Shown one piece after another: positions 33,006-44,649 of a stretch of 64,000 nt of DNA. Made by a program: the position numbers and the translations under genes. This stretch comes from Cryptomeria japonica (taxonomy: Eukaryota > Streptophyta > Pinopsida > Cupressales > Cupressaceae), in contig NC_081411.1 in the NCBI RefSeq assembly GCF_030272615.1, forward strand, positions 180,320,977-180,384,976, given 5' to 3'. The notes below the pieces were generated by a model. It was given only the letters and a program-made list of their open reading frames with translations, was not told where the DNA came from and did not search any database. How positions within the stretch are numbered: position 1 is the stretch's first letter; every line of letters begins with the position of its first letter.

Positions 33006-34040
33006 AAGATAAGTATTTCTAAGAGGTGTTGGCTTTGGTGTCTTTGTAGAATTATTGTAACCTGGTTGTAAGTAAAAAGGTCTATGATCTTTTACTTTGT
33101 CATCATTGTTTGTTTTGGTATGCTTATATTCAAAAGATTCAATAGCTTAATCATTTAGTTCCTTAGAAGGTATTTTGATTCCTCATCAATAAGGGATTTG
33201 AAATAATGTTATGGATTACGTTTTATAAGCAATTTAAATACTGTAGTGGATCTATGATCATGAAGTGCTTCCTCTACATGTTCTTGGGCTACCTCTTTGT
33301 TGTCAACTTCAATTTTCTGTTCTTCCTCATCCCCAACATTAAGGTGTTCTTCATCAATCAATATTTTTCTCCCAAGGTTTATCTCCTTGTTTTTTTAATT
33401 CTCTTATTGCTTGTGCTCTTTTTTTAATGGGCATATGTGATTGTTTTGATCTTTGACCTAGGACTAGTGATATGACAATGTACAAGACTCAAGATTAGGA
33501 TGTAATGCAAATTCTAGAATGTGGAAGCAATTATATGATACTATAAAAGTAAGAATTTTTTTGATTACTTATAGTATTTTCACCAAAGTAAATATCTCCT
33601 TAAAGTCAATTCCATCAACTTATGAATAGCCTTTACACAACAACCTTGTTTTGTATCTTACAACTTATCCATCTCCATTCAATTTTTTTTCCGAACATTG
33701 ATTTTGTTCCTATCATATTTTTATCTTTAGATCTTGGTACTAATTCCTAAGTTTTATTCTTCTCAATTTAAATTAATTCTTCTTTCATTTCTTGTCTCCA
33801 ACCTTCATCCTTGCTAAGATCTATAAAAGTTATCGGATCTATTTTATGTCTCTTAGCAAGAAATGTATCTATTAAAATATGTCTCCTAATTTTTTTTAGT
33901 TATGTTTTGTGAATTGCAAAAACAAGAAACATTATTATTTATTCTATTATTGCTAGTTGAGAAAATATCTCCTCAAAGTGAATTCCTACAACTTGTGAAT
34001 AACCTTAAAAAATGAGCCTTTTCTTGTTTCTTACAACTTT
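33006..34040 (-). pseudogene. Rearranged copia pol fragment
   Basis: Minus-strand RT start read at 33850-33570: DEGWRQEMKEELI, EKNKT then a stop, ELVPRSKDKNMIGTK, and VDGIDFKEIFTLVK in the next frame. A second copy of part of that segment (GYSQVVGIHFEEIFSQL) lies upstream at about 34010-33930. An acidic linker-like stretch (RKILIDEEHLNVGDEEEQK) lies at 33385-33200, downstream of the RT start, although in copia the linker precedes RT. The piece is therefore rearranged or composite. No LTR of its own is visible; it is the target of D on one side and E on the other. Confidence 0.65.
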
Positions 34041-35363
34041 TGTTGGCATTGTGTTGTCATTGATGTCAACCGGTATGCAAGATGTTGTTACCAGCATTGG
34101 AAATTGTTGGCAGCATGCAAGTTATTGTTACCGACATTAGAGATTGTTGGCATGTTGATGACAACATGTAGGCATGTCAATTAGTAAGTATGTTGATCGG
34201 TAAGCAAGCAAAGAGACAATTTTTAGGACCTGAATAAGAAGGTGAACGGATGTGAAGTGTTTACCACTTTAGAAAAATGGTTGAGGACTGTCACTGGTAA
34301 ATGATAACATGACCTAACCGACATAATAGAGAAGTGAATGATATGAAGGTTAATCGGCTGGTGTATACCAATATTATGTTTGGTCGATGACTAAGTTTGA
34401 ACTAACAAAATCAAGTGACTTGGATGCTAATAGAGATGTCAAGTGAACTACAGAAGGCAAACATGCAGGGGTACGTGAATAGTGCATCAATGACGTAGTT
34501 GCCGACTAGTTCGATATTAATGTCCACTAGAAAAATCATGGATTGATTTCAGAGGATTGCGGCTAAAAGCAAATCAAAAGGAAAATATTTTATTTCTTGG
34601 TATTATGATCAAAGAAGGATATCTGATCATCTTGTTGATCTGGAGAAGGGAACAACTAGATCATTTATTATGATTGACAAAATCAAGGCCGATGAACAAG
34701 ATCCAGTCTGCTAAATATAGTGAACGTTTATTGGAAGAATAAAAAAGGACATAGATTTTTGTTGAACTGTTGTAGGTGGTTGATTCAAGAAGATGAGATC
34801 CGATTTGATACAGATCGTGGTCGGTGAAGAAAACCCTAGGCACATAAAGTTTGAACTTTGTTTTTGGTGGGAAAGCATGTATATAAATATGCAGATAAAG
34901 ACTTAAGCATGTATGTCAGACATGTGATGAGAAATGTGATTTTGCTAGGTAAGAGTTGATCATTTTGAGCATTGATAGAAAAATATTGAAGTGCCTATGT
35001 GTTAGAGGAAGAAATGACAAGAAGGGTTAACTGACAAGGCTTAAGATAAGAGGTAAACTATTCTAGAGCATAACAATCTATTAAACTGACAGAGACTGAA
35101 CCGGTAAGGGAGAAACAAAGAGTGAAGGAGAGCAAATAAAATGTGAGAGGAGATCCAACACGGCTGAAACTGAGTTGTAGAGGATTCAGACAGAAAGAAT
35201 AGAGAACCGATAGAGAATAAGAAGTGTGACAAAAAAGGGTTTAACTGACAGAGATGATTATTTGCAAAGGTTACAAAACTAATTTGTAACAAGGTTCTTA
35301 CCAATGTATTGATTTTTATCTCATTATATGTCACTAAGTGGCTGCTCGGTGTAGGGGTTGGTT
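34041..35363 (+). repeat. 5' LTR of element E, left part
   Basis: Starts TGTTGGCATTGTGTTGTC after pol-like sequence and runs to F. With the right part (44268-44584) the LTR is about 1640 bp. The start resembles F, whose LTR begins TGTTGGCATTATTGG on its own strand. No coding content. Confidence 0.8.
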
Positions 35364-37037
35364 TGTTGAACACAATGTACCAATGAGAGGGGGTGAATTA
35401 GTGGTTCCTAAATTCTTTTATTTTTAAACAACCTTGGAATACCGGTTATTACCCTAAGCACTAAACAATAAAATCGATAAGATAAATATAGATATGAAAA
35501 GAGGCAAACACACAAATACAACCCACAACACCAAATGTACGAGGAAAACCGAATATGGGAAAAACCTCGATGAGAAATGCTGTCTACTACTCCAATTCAA
35601 CCTCACAAGTAAAATAATGTATTAAAATTAATTTAGGGCACCAACCCAAGGAGTAGAAACCCCTGCACCAAGCTCCAACTTAGTGTTGTATAATGAATTA
35701 CAATTTAGATATAGTTATAGCACCTGGTTGCAAATGAGTTTTGCAACACCTGAACAATGAATTTCTGGCGGTTAACAACCTCCTCTTCTTCACTGGTTCT
35801 CACACTATTGGTTATCAAATTACTATCTTTGATCACTCACCAGTTACTCTTAGCCTCTCTTCTTTCTCCCTTAGCCTCACACCACACTATGTCACTCTCA
35901 GATGCCTTCTTGATCAATCACACCTCACTGATTAGCTTAATTGTTAGATTTGCAACAGTTTACCGGTTACTCTATCTCTACCAGTTAGACCCTCTCACCA
36001 GCTCACCTGCTAACTCACTCTACAAATTTATTAGTATAAAATCTAAAGAAGATGATCTTTCTCCTTGCTAAATCTCTCTTCTCTCCTACTCTTCACATCA
36101 AGCATCATCTGATTTCTATCTCGAGATCACATATTTATCATCTAGGGTTCCCATCAAAATAACATTCAAACAATGTCATGTTAGGTTTTGCCTTCACTAA
36201 CTTGATCCGTATTGGATTTGATTCGATCTACTTTTCCAGAGGGTTAATTTTCATATAATCGATCAACACCACCAACGCCTCATATTCCAATATGCGTTTT
36301 CTATATTTGGAGGTCTGCACCATGCTTTTATGCATTTCTATCACACACCATTGATGGCTTAATTGTTTCCTTCAGCAAATGGGTACGAAGATCAGATCTT
36401 TTTGCAGGATAAATTCAATCACTTGCCATCTTGTTTTCCTCAAGCCGCAATCTTCTGGCATCCTCCCATGACTTGTAGGTTTTTCATAAAAGTTGACTTT
36501 CTTGCTGACTATTACATCGATGCACACTTCAGTGACCTACGTATTATCACCACCTAGCTTCCAACTATCATCTTTGTCGACATCCACCTCTTCTTGGTTT
36601 TCTATGTCGGTTTGACATTCTTCATTGACCAAGATTGACTACCAGTTCAATGCACCTTACTGGTATAACCTAACTCCACTGGTGGGCCTTCATACCTACA
36701 AACCTCTTCTCTGTCAATGGTTCAACTTGGCCTTCAATCAAACATGTTGGTCCTACTACTCAGTCATTTTACCAAGAACATTAATCTTCTCTGAGCATAC
36801 TAGTTTACATCCTTCAGTTCTTCTCTTGGTTGCTTTCTTTGTCTTCCCGATGGTCCTGCTTTACCGGCAGATGATGCATTTCATATGTACCGATAACTTA
36901 ACTTCAATCTTCTTACATACATATGGATTGACATCATCATGTCTTACTTCTCCTATATCGGTCACTAATTCTTACTCACTGGTGACCATGCGAAACTAGT
37001 TGACATCAATGAAAACTTAATACCAATAATGCCAACA
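35364..37037 (-). repeat. 3' LTR of element F
   Basis: 1674 bp, TGTTGAACAC at the left edge and GCCAACA at the right edge on the plus strand, similar along its length to 42598-44267. It includes the copia end module (GAGAGGGGGTGAATTAG at 35382-35398, ggaaaaacctcg at 35556-35575). Small plus-strand frames here have LTR counterparts at the other end and are not genes. Confidence 0.9.
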
Positions 37038-37165
37038 ATCTCCCCCTTTGGCATTGATGTCAAATTACTGTAGGAATTCACACCTGTAGATATATTCCCC
37101 TTTGACACAATGACAAAGGCTCAGGGTACTTTATACTCCTTTGATTCATACCTATCTCCCCCTTA
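37038..37165 (-). promoter_or_regulatory. Polypurine tract and upstream copies (element F)
   Basis: Minus-strand CAAAGGGGGAGA (37050-37039) abuts the LTR. Upstream on that strand lie TGTCAAAGGGGAA (near 37107-37094) and CTAAGGGGGAGAT (near 37165-37153), a repeated pattern also seen in A and G. Confidence 0.7.
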
Positions 37166-37299
37166 GTCAAATGTTCTCTTAGAGATTACAGCTGGTACTA
37201 AGACATGCAACCTTGAAATTTCCCTATGATTAGCATGTGGTTCAAGAGTTATAGATGCTTCTATGAGCTCCCCTTGAACCATATAACTCCTTACTAACC

Positions 37300-39225
37300 T
37301 AAGTGCATAAGGCAGGTGACACAACTCCCAACTTGTGTTTTAAGTGCTCAAAAGTGCTTACCAGCAATGGTTTGGTGAAAATGTCTACCACTTGTTCTCC
37401 TATAGGGACATAGTCCATCTTTATTTCCTATCCTTCAACCTTCTCTTTGAGAAAATGATACTTGATGGCTATATGATTTGTCCTGGAAAGAATCATCAAA
37501 TTCTTTGATATGTTGATGGCACTTGAATTATCACATCGGATGGGAATAGGATTAGATATGTCCACCTATATGTCCTTGAGAGTTTGCTTCATCCAAATCA
37601 TCTGAGAGCAACATGTAGCAACAACAATGTATTTTGCTTCAGTAGTTGATAGGGAGACTAAATAGTGCTTCTTTCTATGCCATGAGACCAACCGGTCACC
37701 TAGGAAGAATGAACCACCACTTGTGCTCTTTCGGTCATTAATTCAACTTGCCCAATCAACATTAGTATATGCTTCCAAGAAGATTTCCCCTTGTTTAGGG
37801 TACTAGAATCCATAATTGGGCGTTCCTTGCAAGTACCTAAAAATTCTTCTTACAACATTCATATGTGACTGCTTAGGTGCATTTTCAAATCTAGCCACCA
37901 TGCACACTACCTGTACTATGTCCAGTCTAGAAGTAGTAAGATACAATAAGCTACCTATCATGAATCTATACAATGTCTGATCCACCATCGATGATTCATC
38001 ATTCTTGCTTAATTTCTTCCAGTCACCATGGGAGTACTTACCGGTTTGTAGTCCTCCATTTGAAATTTCTTCAACATATCCTTTGTATACTTGGTTTGTG
38101 AGATAGAGATTCCCTTATCTTGCTATGATATTTGCAAACCAAGGAAGTATGTCAATTCTCCAAGCATTGACATCTCAAATTCTGATAGCATTTGATCAAC
38201 AAATTCTTTGCAAAGGATGTCCTTGTTGCCTCCAAAAATAATGTCATCTACATACACAACCACAATGATCATGTGGTTTCCATCTTTCTTGATGTATAAA
38301 TTATTGTCATTACTCCCCCTTTGAATCCTTTCTCCTTCAGGTACTAATCTAGCCTTGAATACCATGCTCTAGGAGCTTGTTTTAAACCATATGAGGTTTT
38401 CTTTAATCGACACACAAAGGTTTCTTTATCATGTCACATAAAACCTTCCGGTTGCTCCATGTACACTTCTTCCAAATTTTCATTGAGGAAGGAAAATTTT
38501 ACATCCATTTGATGTACTTTATAACCCTTGTAGGCAGATTAGGCTATAAACATTCTAATTGTTTCTAATCTAGCTACTAGTACAAATGTTTCTTCAAAAT
38601 CAATGCCTGCTAGTTGAGAGTAACCCTTGCACACAAGTCTAGCTTTATGCCTAACAATTTTACCGTCTTCATTCATCTTATTCTGATAGATGCATTTGGT
38701 ACCAATGATGTTCTTGTCTTCCAGTCTAGGGACTAATTCCCAAGTCTTGTTCTTCTCAATCTTCTGCAACTCTTCTTCCATGGCATCCATCCATTTCTTA
38801 CTTTTGCTAGCCTCATTGAATGTTTTAGGTTCAACTTTAGTCATGAGGCAAAAGTTGACTTCTTCATCATTCCATGCAAGTCTTCTCCTAGTCTGCACAC
38901 CATTACTCTTATTGCCTAAAATCTTGTCTTCTAGGTGGTTCATCTGCACATACCGGTTAGGAGCCTTTTTGGATGCTTCTTCCAGTTCACTATCTAACTG
39001 AGCCTCCTCATCTTCATTACCAGAATCATCATATAGGTTTACCTGTGATTGACTTCCTTTGTGTATATCCTCATCAACTTTTACATGCACACTCTCAATG
39101 ACTCTTCTTAGTATTTTGTTGTAGCATTTATAGGCCTTACTATTAGATGAGTAACCAAGGAATATTCCTTCATCACTCTTGGAATCAAAACTACCTAGAC
39201 CATCCATATCTCTCTTGATAAACAC
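37300..39225 (-). pseudogene. copia linker, reverse transcriptase and RNase H (element F)
   Basis: From 39225 downward: end of integrase and acidic linker (DEDIHKGSQSQVNLYDDSG), then RT with MEEELQKIEKNKTWELVPR near 38787-38731, [20 protein letters not shown] near 38650-38591, a decayed polymerase core, VVVYVDDIIFGGNKD near 38264-38220 (YVDD intact), and RNase H with YRFMIGSLLYLTTSRLDIVQ near 37970-37911, a DADWAS-like segment near 37750 and the LSTTEA segment near 37645. The pol end FTKPLL lies near 37350. Frameshifts occur near 38540 and 38120, and several stops. This is the best-kept copia pol in the window. Confidence 0.88.
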
Positions 39226-40343
39226 TTGCTTCCAAATACCTTGAAGTATTTGACTGATGGTTTCCAGTCATACCATAACTCATAGGGTGTCATTCTCCTA
39301 TTTGTTCTTAGTTGAACCCGGTTCAAGGTATATGCAGCAGTATGAAATACTTCCTTCCAATATATGTCAGGCAAACTGGCCTCATTTAACATGGTTCTGG
39401 CCATCTCCTTGACTATTCTGTTCTTCCTTTCTACCACACCATTTTGTTGTAGCATCCTAGGGGCTGAGTATTGCCTTCTAATTCCATGTCTTTCATAGTA
39501 ATATTCAAACTCATTTGATGTGAACTCTCCACCCTGGTTTGATCTTAGACATTTCAGCTTGCACCCACTTTCCTTCTCCACCATCTTCCTAAAGATCTTG
39601 AATATGTCAAATGCTTGTGATTTATCTTGTAGGAGAGTGACCCATGTCATTCTTTAATAGTCATCAATGAAGAACATAGAATATCTTTCATTGGCAAGAG
39701 CTCTTGTCCTAGTTGGAGCACACAGATATATATGTACAATTTCAAGTGGTCTTGAGGTGTTGTGTTCTTTTGTTCTGAAGCTCACCTTTGTCTTCTTCCC
39801 TTTCACACATTCATCACAAAATGTGCTTACTGGTTTGATGATGGGTGGAATATTTATTACACACCCCCTTTTTCTTACTACAACCAAGTTATCAAAATTT
39901 ATGTGGCCTAATCTTCTATGCCACAACTATCTTTCATCCACTTGTCCCAACATACATTGGGATTCAAAACATTATTTCAAATTATATACATTACCATATG
40001 TCCTCTTTCCTTTGTCTATAGTATGACTGATAATCTCTTTCTTTATCTGGCAATCGATAGAATCAGAGATGAATTTGTAACCTTTGTCACACATCTAACT
40101 CACACTCAACAAGTTGTGCTTTAGGCCTTCCACATAATACACATCATGTGCCTTCAATTTTCCATCAATGTTTAGAGTACCTTTTCCCTTTATTTTGATG
40201 GATGAGTTGTCTTCGAATCTTACTGAACCACCATTCCAATCTTCAAGATTGATAAATTTCATTTTATCACCAGTTATGTGGTTGGAACAACCACTGTCTA
40301 CAACCCATAGATTTTTCCTTTCAGCATGTAAGGTAGTCTGCAC
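39195..40343 (-). pseudogene. copia protease and integrase (element F)
   Basis: Protease: LWVVDSGCSNHITGD near 40307-40263, with the catalytic DSG. Then GAG-pre-integrase and zinc finger (MWHRRLGHINFDNL at 39926, CDECVKGK near 39819: the HHCC arrangement). Integrase core: FIDDY near 39668 for the first Asp, LRSNQGGEFTSNEF near 39548-39507 where the usual Asp is Asn (SNQG for SDRG), and QQNGVVERKNR near 39452-39420 for the Glu. The region is in two or three frames with at least one stop at 39654. The Asn change alone would disable catalysis. Confidence 0.88.
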
Positions 40344-40355
40344 TATCAGACTTGA

Positions 40356-42533
40356 TTATGCCTTGTCTTTTTCTTTCTCAACCCATCCTAGTTTGGTTTC
40401 CTTCTTCTTGTCAACTACAATTTTGTGCTCCAGTTTAACTACCGGTTCTTGATAAATATTTGTCCTCTTCTGTTTGATTTTTCTATTTTTACAAAACTTT
40501 GCTATATGTCCAAACTCTTGACAGTTATAGCATTTCACATTTTATTTAAAGATGAATCTTTGAAACTATTGTAGGACACCAGTTTACTCTTCCTACATTC
40601 AAAACTCCTATGACCAAATCCATTGCACTGATAACAAACAACATTCATATCCTAGTGCATGAAATGGATTTCTAGTGTCATAACTCATAGAGGGCTCATT
40701 GGTTAATCTATAGTCAACTATCCTATGTCCAAATTTGTTACACCAGTAAAAATAACCATGAAAGTTTGGAACATATCGGTTAGCTTGTCTTGGTCCTGCA
40801 AACGTCTGCCTCACCGGGGGTCTTCCTTTCTTTCTACCAACTTTGGTAAATCCTTCATGATAAACCCTTTCATTTCTCCCTAGATCTACATGTTGGTAGA
40901 TTGAGTGTGGTCTCTGGTTCATTGATTATGTATACCGGTTTGTATGGCGGTTTCTAACAACATCTGCATAAGTCTTCTTATCAGTATCCTTGCCTACCTT
41001 GAATGTCTTATTCTCTTCACCTTCACTTGAAGAAGTGAACTATATCTCCTTACTGGATGTGTCCTTGCTTTTTGAAATTTTTCCTTCTTCAAATCCTAAG
41101 CCATTGGTATCTTTAGATGGCTTCTATTTTCTCAACATCTTGTCCAAGGCTTCAGTGTTGCCTTCATATTTTCTTCTCACTTTTATTTCTTCCTTAATTT
41201 TTTCAAGCTCCTTTCTGAGCTTCACTATATCTTCTTCTAGATCTTGATGCTCCTTTTCCTTCTTCATCAGATCAGAGGATGTAACTTCACATATCCTCTT
41301 GGCTTCTTCCAACTAGAGTTTCAAGTCAGATATAACTTGATTGGACTCATCCAGGGATTTCTTCAAGAGACCTAGTTCTTCTACTACAACAAGCTTGAAC
41401 TTCTTGAGTTATCTTCTTGTTTTACTCAACTCCTCAAGAGAACTTATGAGCTCACCTTCTAGATCCACTTTGACTTCAATTTATTCTTCTTCCTCATTTT
41501 CACCAACCAGTTCATCAAGTGCCATAAAGAGATTAACTTCTATTTCATTCTCATGGTGGTGATATTCTGATGCACTTTCTTCATTTGTGGAATCATCCTC
41601 AATAGTATATAGGTTGTTATGCTTCTGGTAGCCTCTTCTTCCTTGCCAATAGACATTTATTTCTTTGTCTTTACTAGCAGATCTGCTAAAAAATCTTTTC
41701 TCATCTTTACTGGTTTCATTATAAGGACATTTTGCAGCAAAGTGTCCAACTTTACCACAGTTGAAACATTTGAGTGGTAACTTTCCTTTATACTTGCCGG
41801 ATCCTCTATTGAGCTTTCTGACAAATTTATCTACCTCTTCATCTGAGTCTTCACTGGATCCTTTATGAGCAACCTCTTCCTTGCCCTTTTTGGTGGAGTT
41901 AAATGCTGCCTCTTTCCTTGAGGGTGCTTCACCAGTTGTTCTCATTTCATAGGATGTTAGAGAGCCAAATAGCTCATCCATTGTGAAAGACTTCAGATCC
42001 TTGGATTCCTCTATGGTAGAAACCTTAGTATCATACTTAGATGTGAGAGATCTACATACGTTCTTGACAATAACCTCATTTGCAATTTCTTCTCCAAGTT
42101 GTTTGATGGTGTTCACAGTTTCATCTATTCTGTGAAGGTAATCTACAATGTTTTCTTCATCCTTCATCTTGATGCCTTCAAGTTGACCCCTTAGTGCTTG
42201 CAACTTTACCTCTTTGACCTTTTCATCTCCTTCAAATAACCTCTACAATTTATCCCAAGTATCCTTGGCAGATGCACAGTACATGACCTTGACAAACTCA
42301 TTATCAGATAACCTGCTTAAGATAGCATGTTTAGCCTTTGCATTATTCTCATACTCCTTCTTAGCATCTAGATCAGTGGGAGGAACACTAGGGACAATAT
42401 ACCCATTCTTGACAGACATCCACACATCAAAACTAAGGGAGGAAATATAGGTCTCCACTCTTCTACTCCAGAAGGCATAGTTAGATCCATCAAACATGGA
42501 AGCTTTTGAGGAGGTAGACTGATTTCTTGCCAT
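40356..42533 (-). pseudogene. Extended copia gag with coiled coil and knuckle array (element F)
   Basis: The start MARNQSTSSKASMFDGSNY at 42533 is a standard copia gag opening; the UBN2-type capsid region follows to about 42000 with one TAG at 42243. One frame then holds to 40608: knuckle CFNCGKVGHFAAKCP near 41780-41735, acidic and Ser-rich part, long coiled coil (about 41480-41120, ending ALDKMLRK), the KPSKDTNGLGFEEG word near 41100, a basic stretch, and knuckle YWCNKFGHRIVDY near 40755-40715. After a frameshift come two more knuckles (CYQCNGFGHRSFEC near 40630, CYNCQEFGHIAKFC near 40538-40495). About eight stops interrupt, mostly TAG where Gln fits. It is longer than usual copia gag; the coil and knuckle array is a lineage trait shared with E and D. 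Confidence 0.85.
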
Positions 42534-42582
42534 TGTGTTCTAAGATCAAAATCTACCCAAGCTTTAATCAACCGAGAACCTA

Positions 42583-42597
42583 GGCTCTGATACCAAT
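42583..42597 (-). other. Primer-binding site of element F (tRNA-iMet type)
   Basis: Minus-strand ATTGGTATCAGAGCC follows the 5' LTR; the core TGGTATCAGAGC is intact. Confidence 0.85.
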
Positions 42598-44267
42598 TGT
42601 TAAACATAATTTACCATTGAGAGGGGGGTGAATAAGTGGTTCCTAAATTATTTTATTTTTAAACAACCTTGGAATACCAATTATTACCCTAAGCACTAAA
42701 CAATCAAACCGGTAAGACAAATATAGATACCAAAAGAGGAAAATACATAAATACAACCCACAACACCAGATGTACGAGGAAAAATCAATATGGGAAAAAC
42801 CTTGGTGATAAATACTACTGGAGTCTACTACTCCAATATAGCCTCACAAGTAAAAAAATGGATTACAATGATTTAGGGCACCAACCCAAGGAGCACCAAC
42901 CCCTACTAATTTAGGGCACCAATCCAAGGAGCACCAACCCCTGCACCAAGCTCCAACTTGGTGTTGTATAATGAAATATAATTTAGATATAGTTATAGAA
43001 CCTAGTTGCAAATGAGTTCTACAACACCTCAACAATGAATTTTTACCAGTTAACAACCTCCTGCTCTTCACTAGTTCTCACACTGTTGGTTATCAGATTA
43101 ATCTCTCTGATCACTCACTAGTTACTCTTAGCCTCTCTTCTTTCTCCCTCAGCCTCACACCACACTATGTCACTCTCAGATGCCTTCTTGATCAATCACA
43201 CCTCACCAATTAGCTTAACTATTAGATCTGCAATAGTTTACCAGTTACTCTGTCTCTACCAGTTAGACCCTCTCACCGGTTTGCCTGCTTACTCAATCTG
43301 CAACTTTCTTAGAATAAAATATATGGAAGATGATCTTTCTCCTTTCTCAATCTCTCTTCTCTCTCACTCTTTGCCTCAAGCATCATCTAATTTCTATCTC
43401 GAGCTGACATATTTATCATCTAAGGTTCTCACCAACACAACATTCGAATAGTGTCATATTAGGTTTTGCCTTCACCAACTCGATCCGTATTGGATTTGAT
43501 TCGTTTTGCTTTTCCAGAGGGATGATATTCATATCATCAATCAACACCACCAACGCCTTGTATTCTAATGTGCATTTTCTATATTTGGAGGTCTGCACCA
43601 TGCTTTTTTGCATTTCTCTGTCACATGCCATTAATGGCTCAACTGTTTCCTTCAGCAAACGGGTATGAAGATTAGATCTTCTTGCAGGACAAGTTCAATC
43701 GCTTGCCAACTTGTCTTCCTCAAGCCACAATCTTCTACCATCCTCCCATGACTTGCAGGTTTTTCATAAAAGTTGACCTTCTTGCTGATTGTTACATCAA
43801 TGCACACTTCACCAACCTATGCATTATCACCACCTAGCTTCCAGCTATCATCTTTATTGACATCCACCTCTTCCTGGTTTTCTATGTCAGTTCGACATTC
43901 TTCATTGACCAAGATTGACTACGAGTTCAACTCACCTTACTGGTATAACCTAACTCCATCGATGGGCCTTCATACCTGCAAACCTCTTCTCTATCGGTGG
44001 TTCAACTTGGCCTTCCATCAAACCTATTGGTCCTACTACTTAATCCTTTTATTGACAAAATTAATATTCTTTGAATATATCGGTTTACATTCTTCAGTTC
44101 TTCTCTTGCTTGCTTGCTTTGTCTTGCCGGTGGTCCTGCTTTACTGGTAGATGATGTATTTCATGTGTACTAATATTACCTTCAATCTACTTACATAGAT
44201 ATGGATTGACATCATCATGTCTTACTTCTCCTATACCGGTCACCACTTAATGTCAATAATGCAAACA
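42598..44267 (-). repeat. 5' LTR of element F
   Basis: 1670 bp, similar to 35364-37037. It has a local tandem duplication absent from the other LTR: atttagggcaccaa units at 42871-42904 and 42909-42942 (period 38). Otherwise the same modules. Confidence 0.9.
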
Positions 44268-44584
44268 TGGTACTCCTTGAGTTGGTGCTCCTTTGGGTAG
44301 GTGCCCATAAATTGCTAGGGGTTGGTACTCCTTGGGTTGGTGCCCTAAAGTTTTTAAATTTGTTATTTCATTGTGAGGCTGGATTGGATCAGTAGATCTC
44401 CAACAACATTTCTCACCAAGGTTTTTTCCACATTGGTTTTTCCTTGTATATCCGATGTTACGTGATGTGATTCTGTGTGTGATTGCTTGTTAGTGTTTTC
44501 ATTATTCTACCAGTTTCACACACAAGTTTAAATTGTTTATAATCACTGATTCATCCCCCTCTTAGTGATATCTCATGTTCTACA
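44268..44584 (+). repeat. 5' LTR of element E, right part
   Basis: Continues E's LTR after F and ends CTACA before the primer site. Its first 80 bp (ggttggtactccttgggttggtgccc words) resemble the matching part of the F LTR. It carries the end module: gttttttccacattggtttttcc near 44413-44435 and gattcatccccctcttagtg at 44548-44567. Confidence 0.8.
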
Positions 44585-44586
44585 AT

Positions 44587-44600
44587 TGGTATGAGAGCCA
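44587..44600 (+). other. Primer-binding site of element E
   Basis: TGGTATGAGAGCCA, one mismatch from the TGGTATCAGAGC copia primer site. Confidence 0.75.
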
Positions 44601-44649
44601 TAGGTTCCCAAGTTGAAAATCTTTCTCTAGCTTGGGTAGATTCTGGTGT

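Larger units (their letters stand above)
35364..44267 (-). mobile_element. Element F: nearly complete copia retrotransposon
   Basis: 8.9 kb on the minus strand: 5' LTR 44267-42598, primer site, gag 42533-40356, PR-IN 40343-39195, RT-RNase H 39225 to about 37300, polypurine tract 37050-37038, 3' LTR 37037-35364. The order PR-IN-RT-RH is copia. All domains are present but nonsense codons and some frameshifts are spread through it. The flanks TGGTT (35359-35363) and TGGTA (44268-44272) agree at four of five bases, consistent with a slightly mutated target duplication. Confidence 0.9.

Noticed and set aside
33206-33427. Hydrophobic 73-codon plus-strand frame resembling a membrane protein
   Set aside because: The opposite strand reads as an acidic copia linker; Glu/Asp codons read backwards give Phe/Leu, so it is a shadow.
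35741-36071. Pair of overlapping small plus-strand frames, with counterparts near 43167-43451
   Set aside because: They are in the two LTRs of F, opposite to F's own direction, and differ by indels between the copies.
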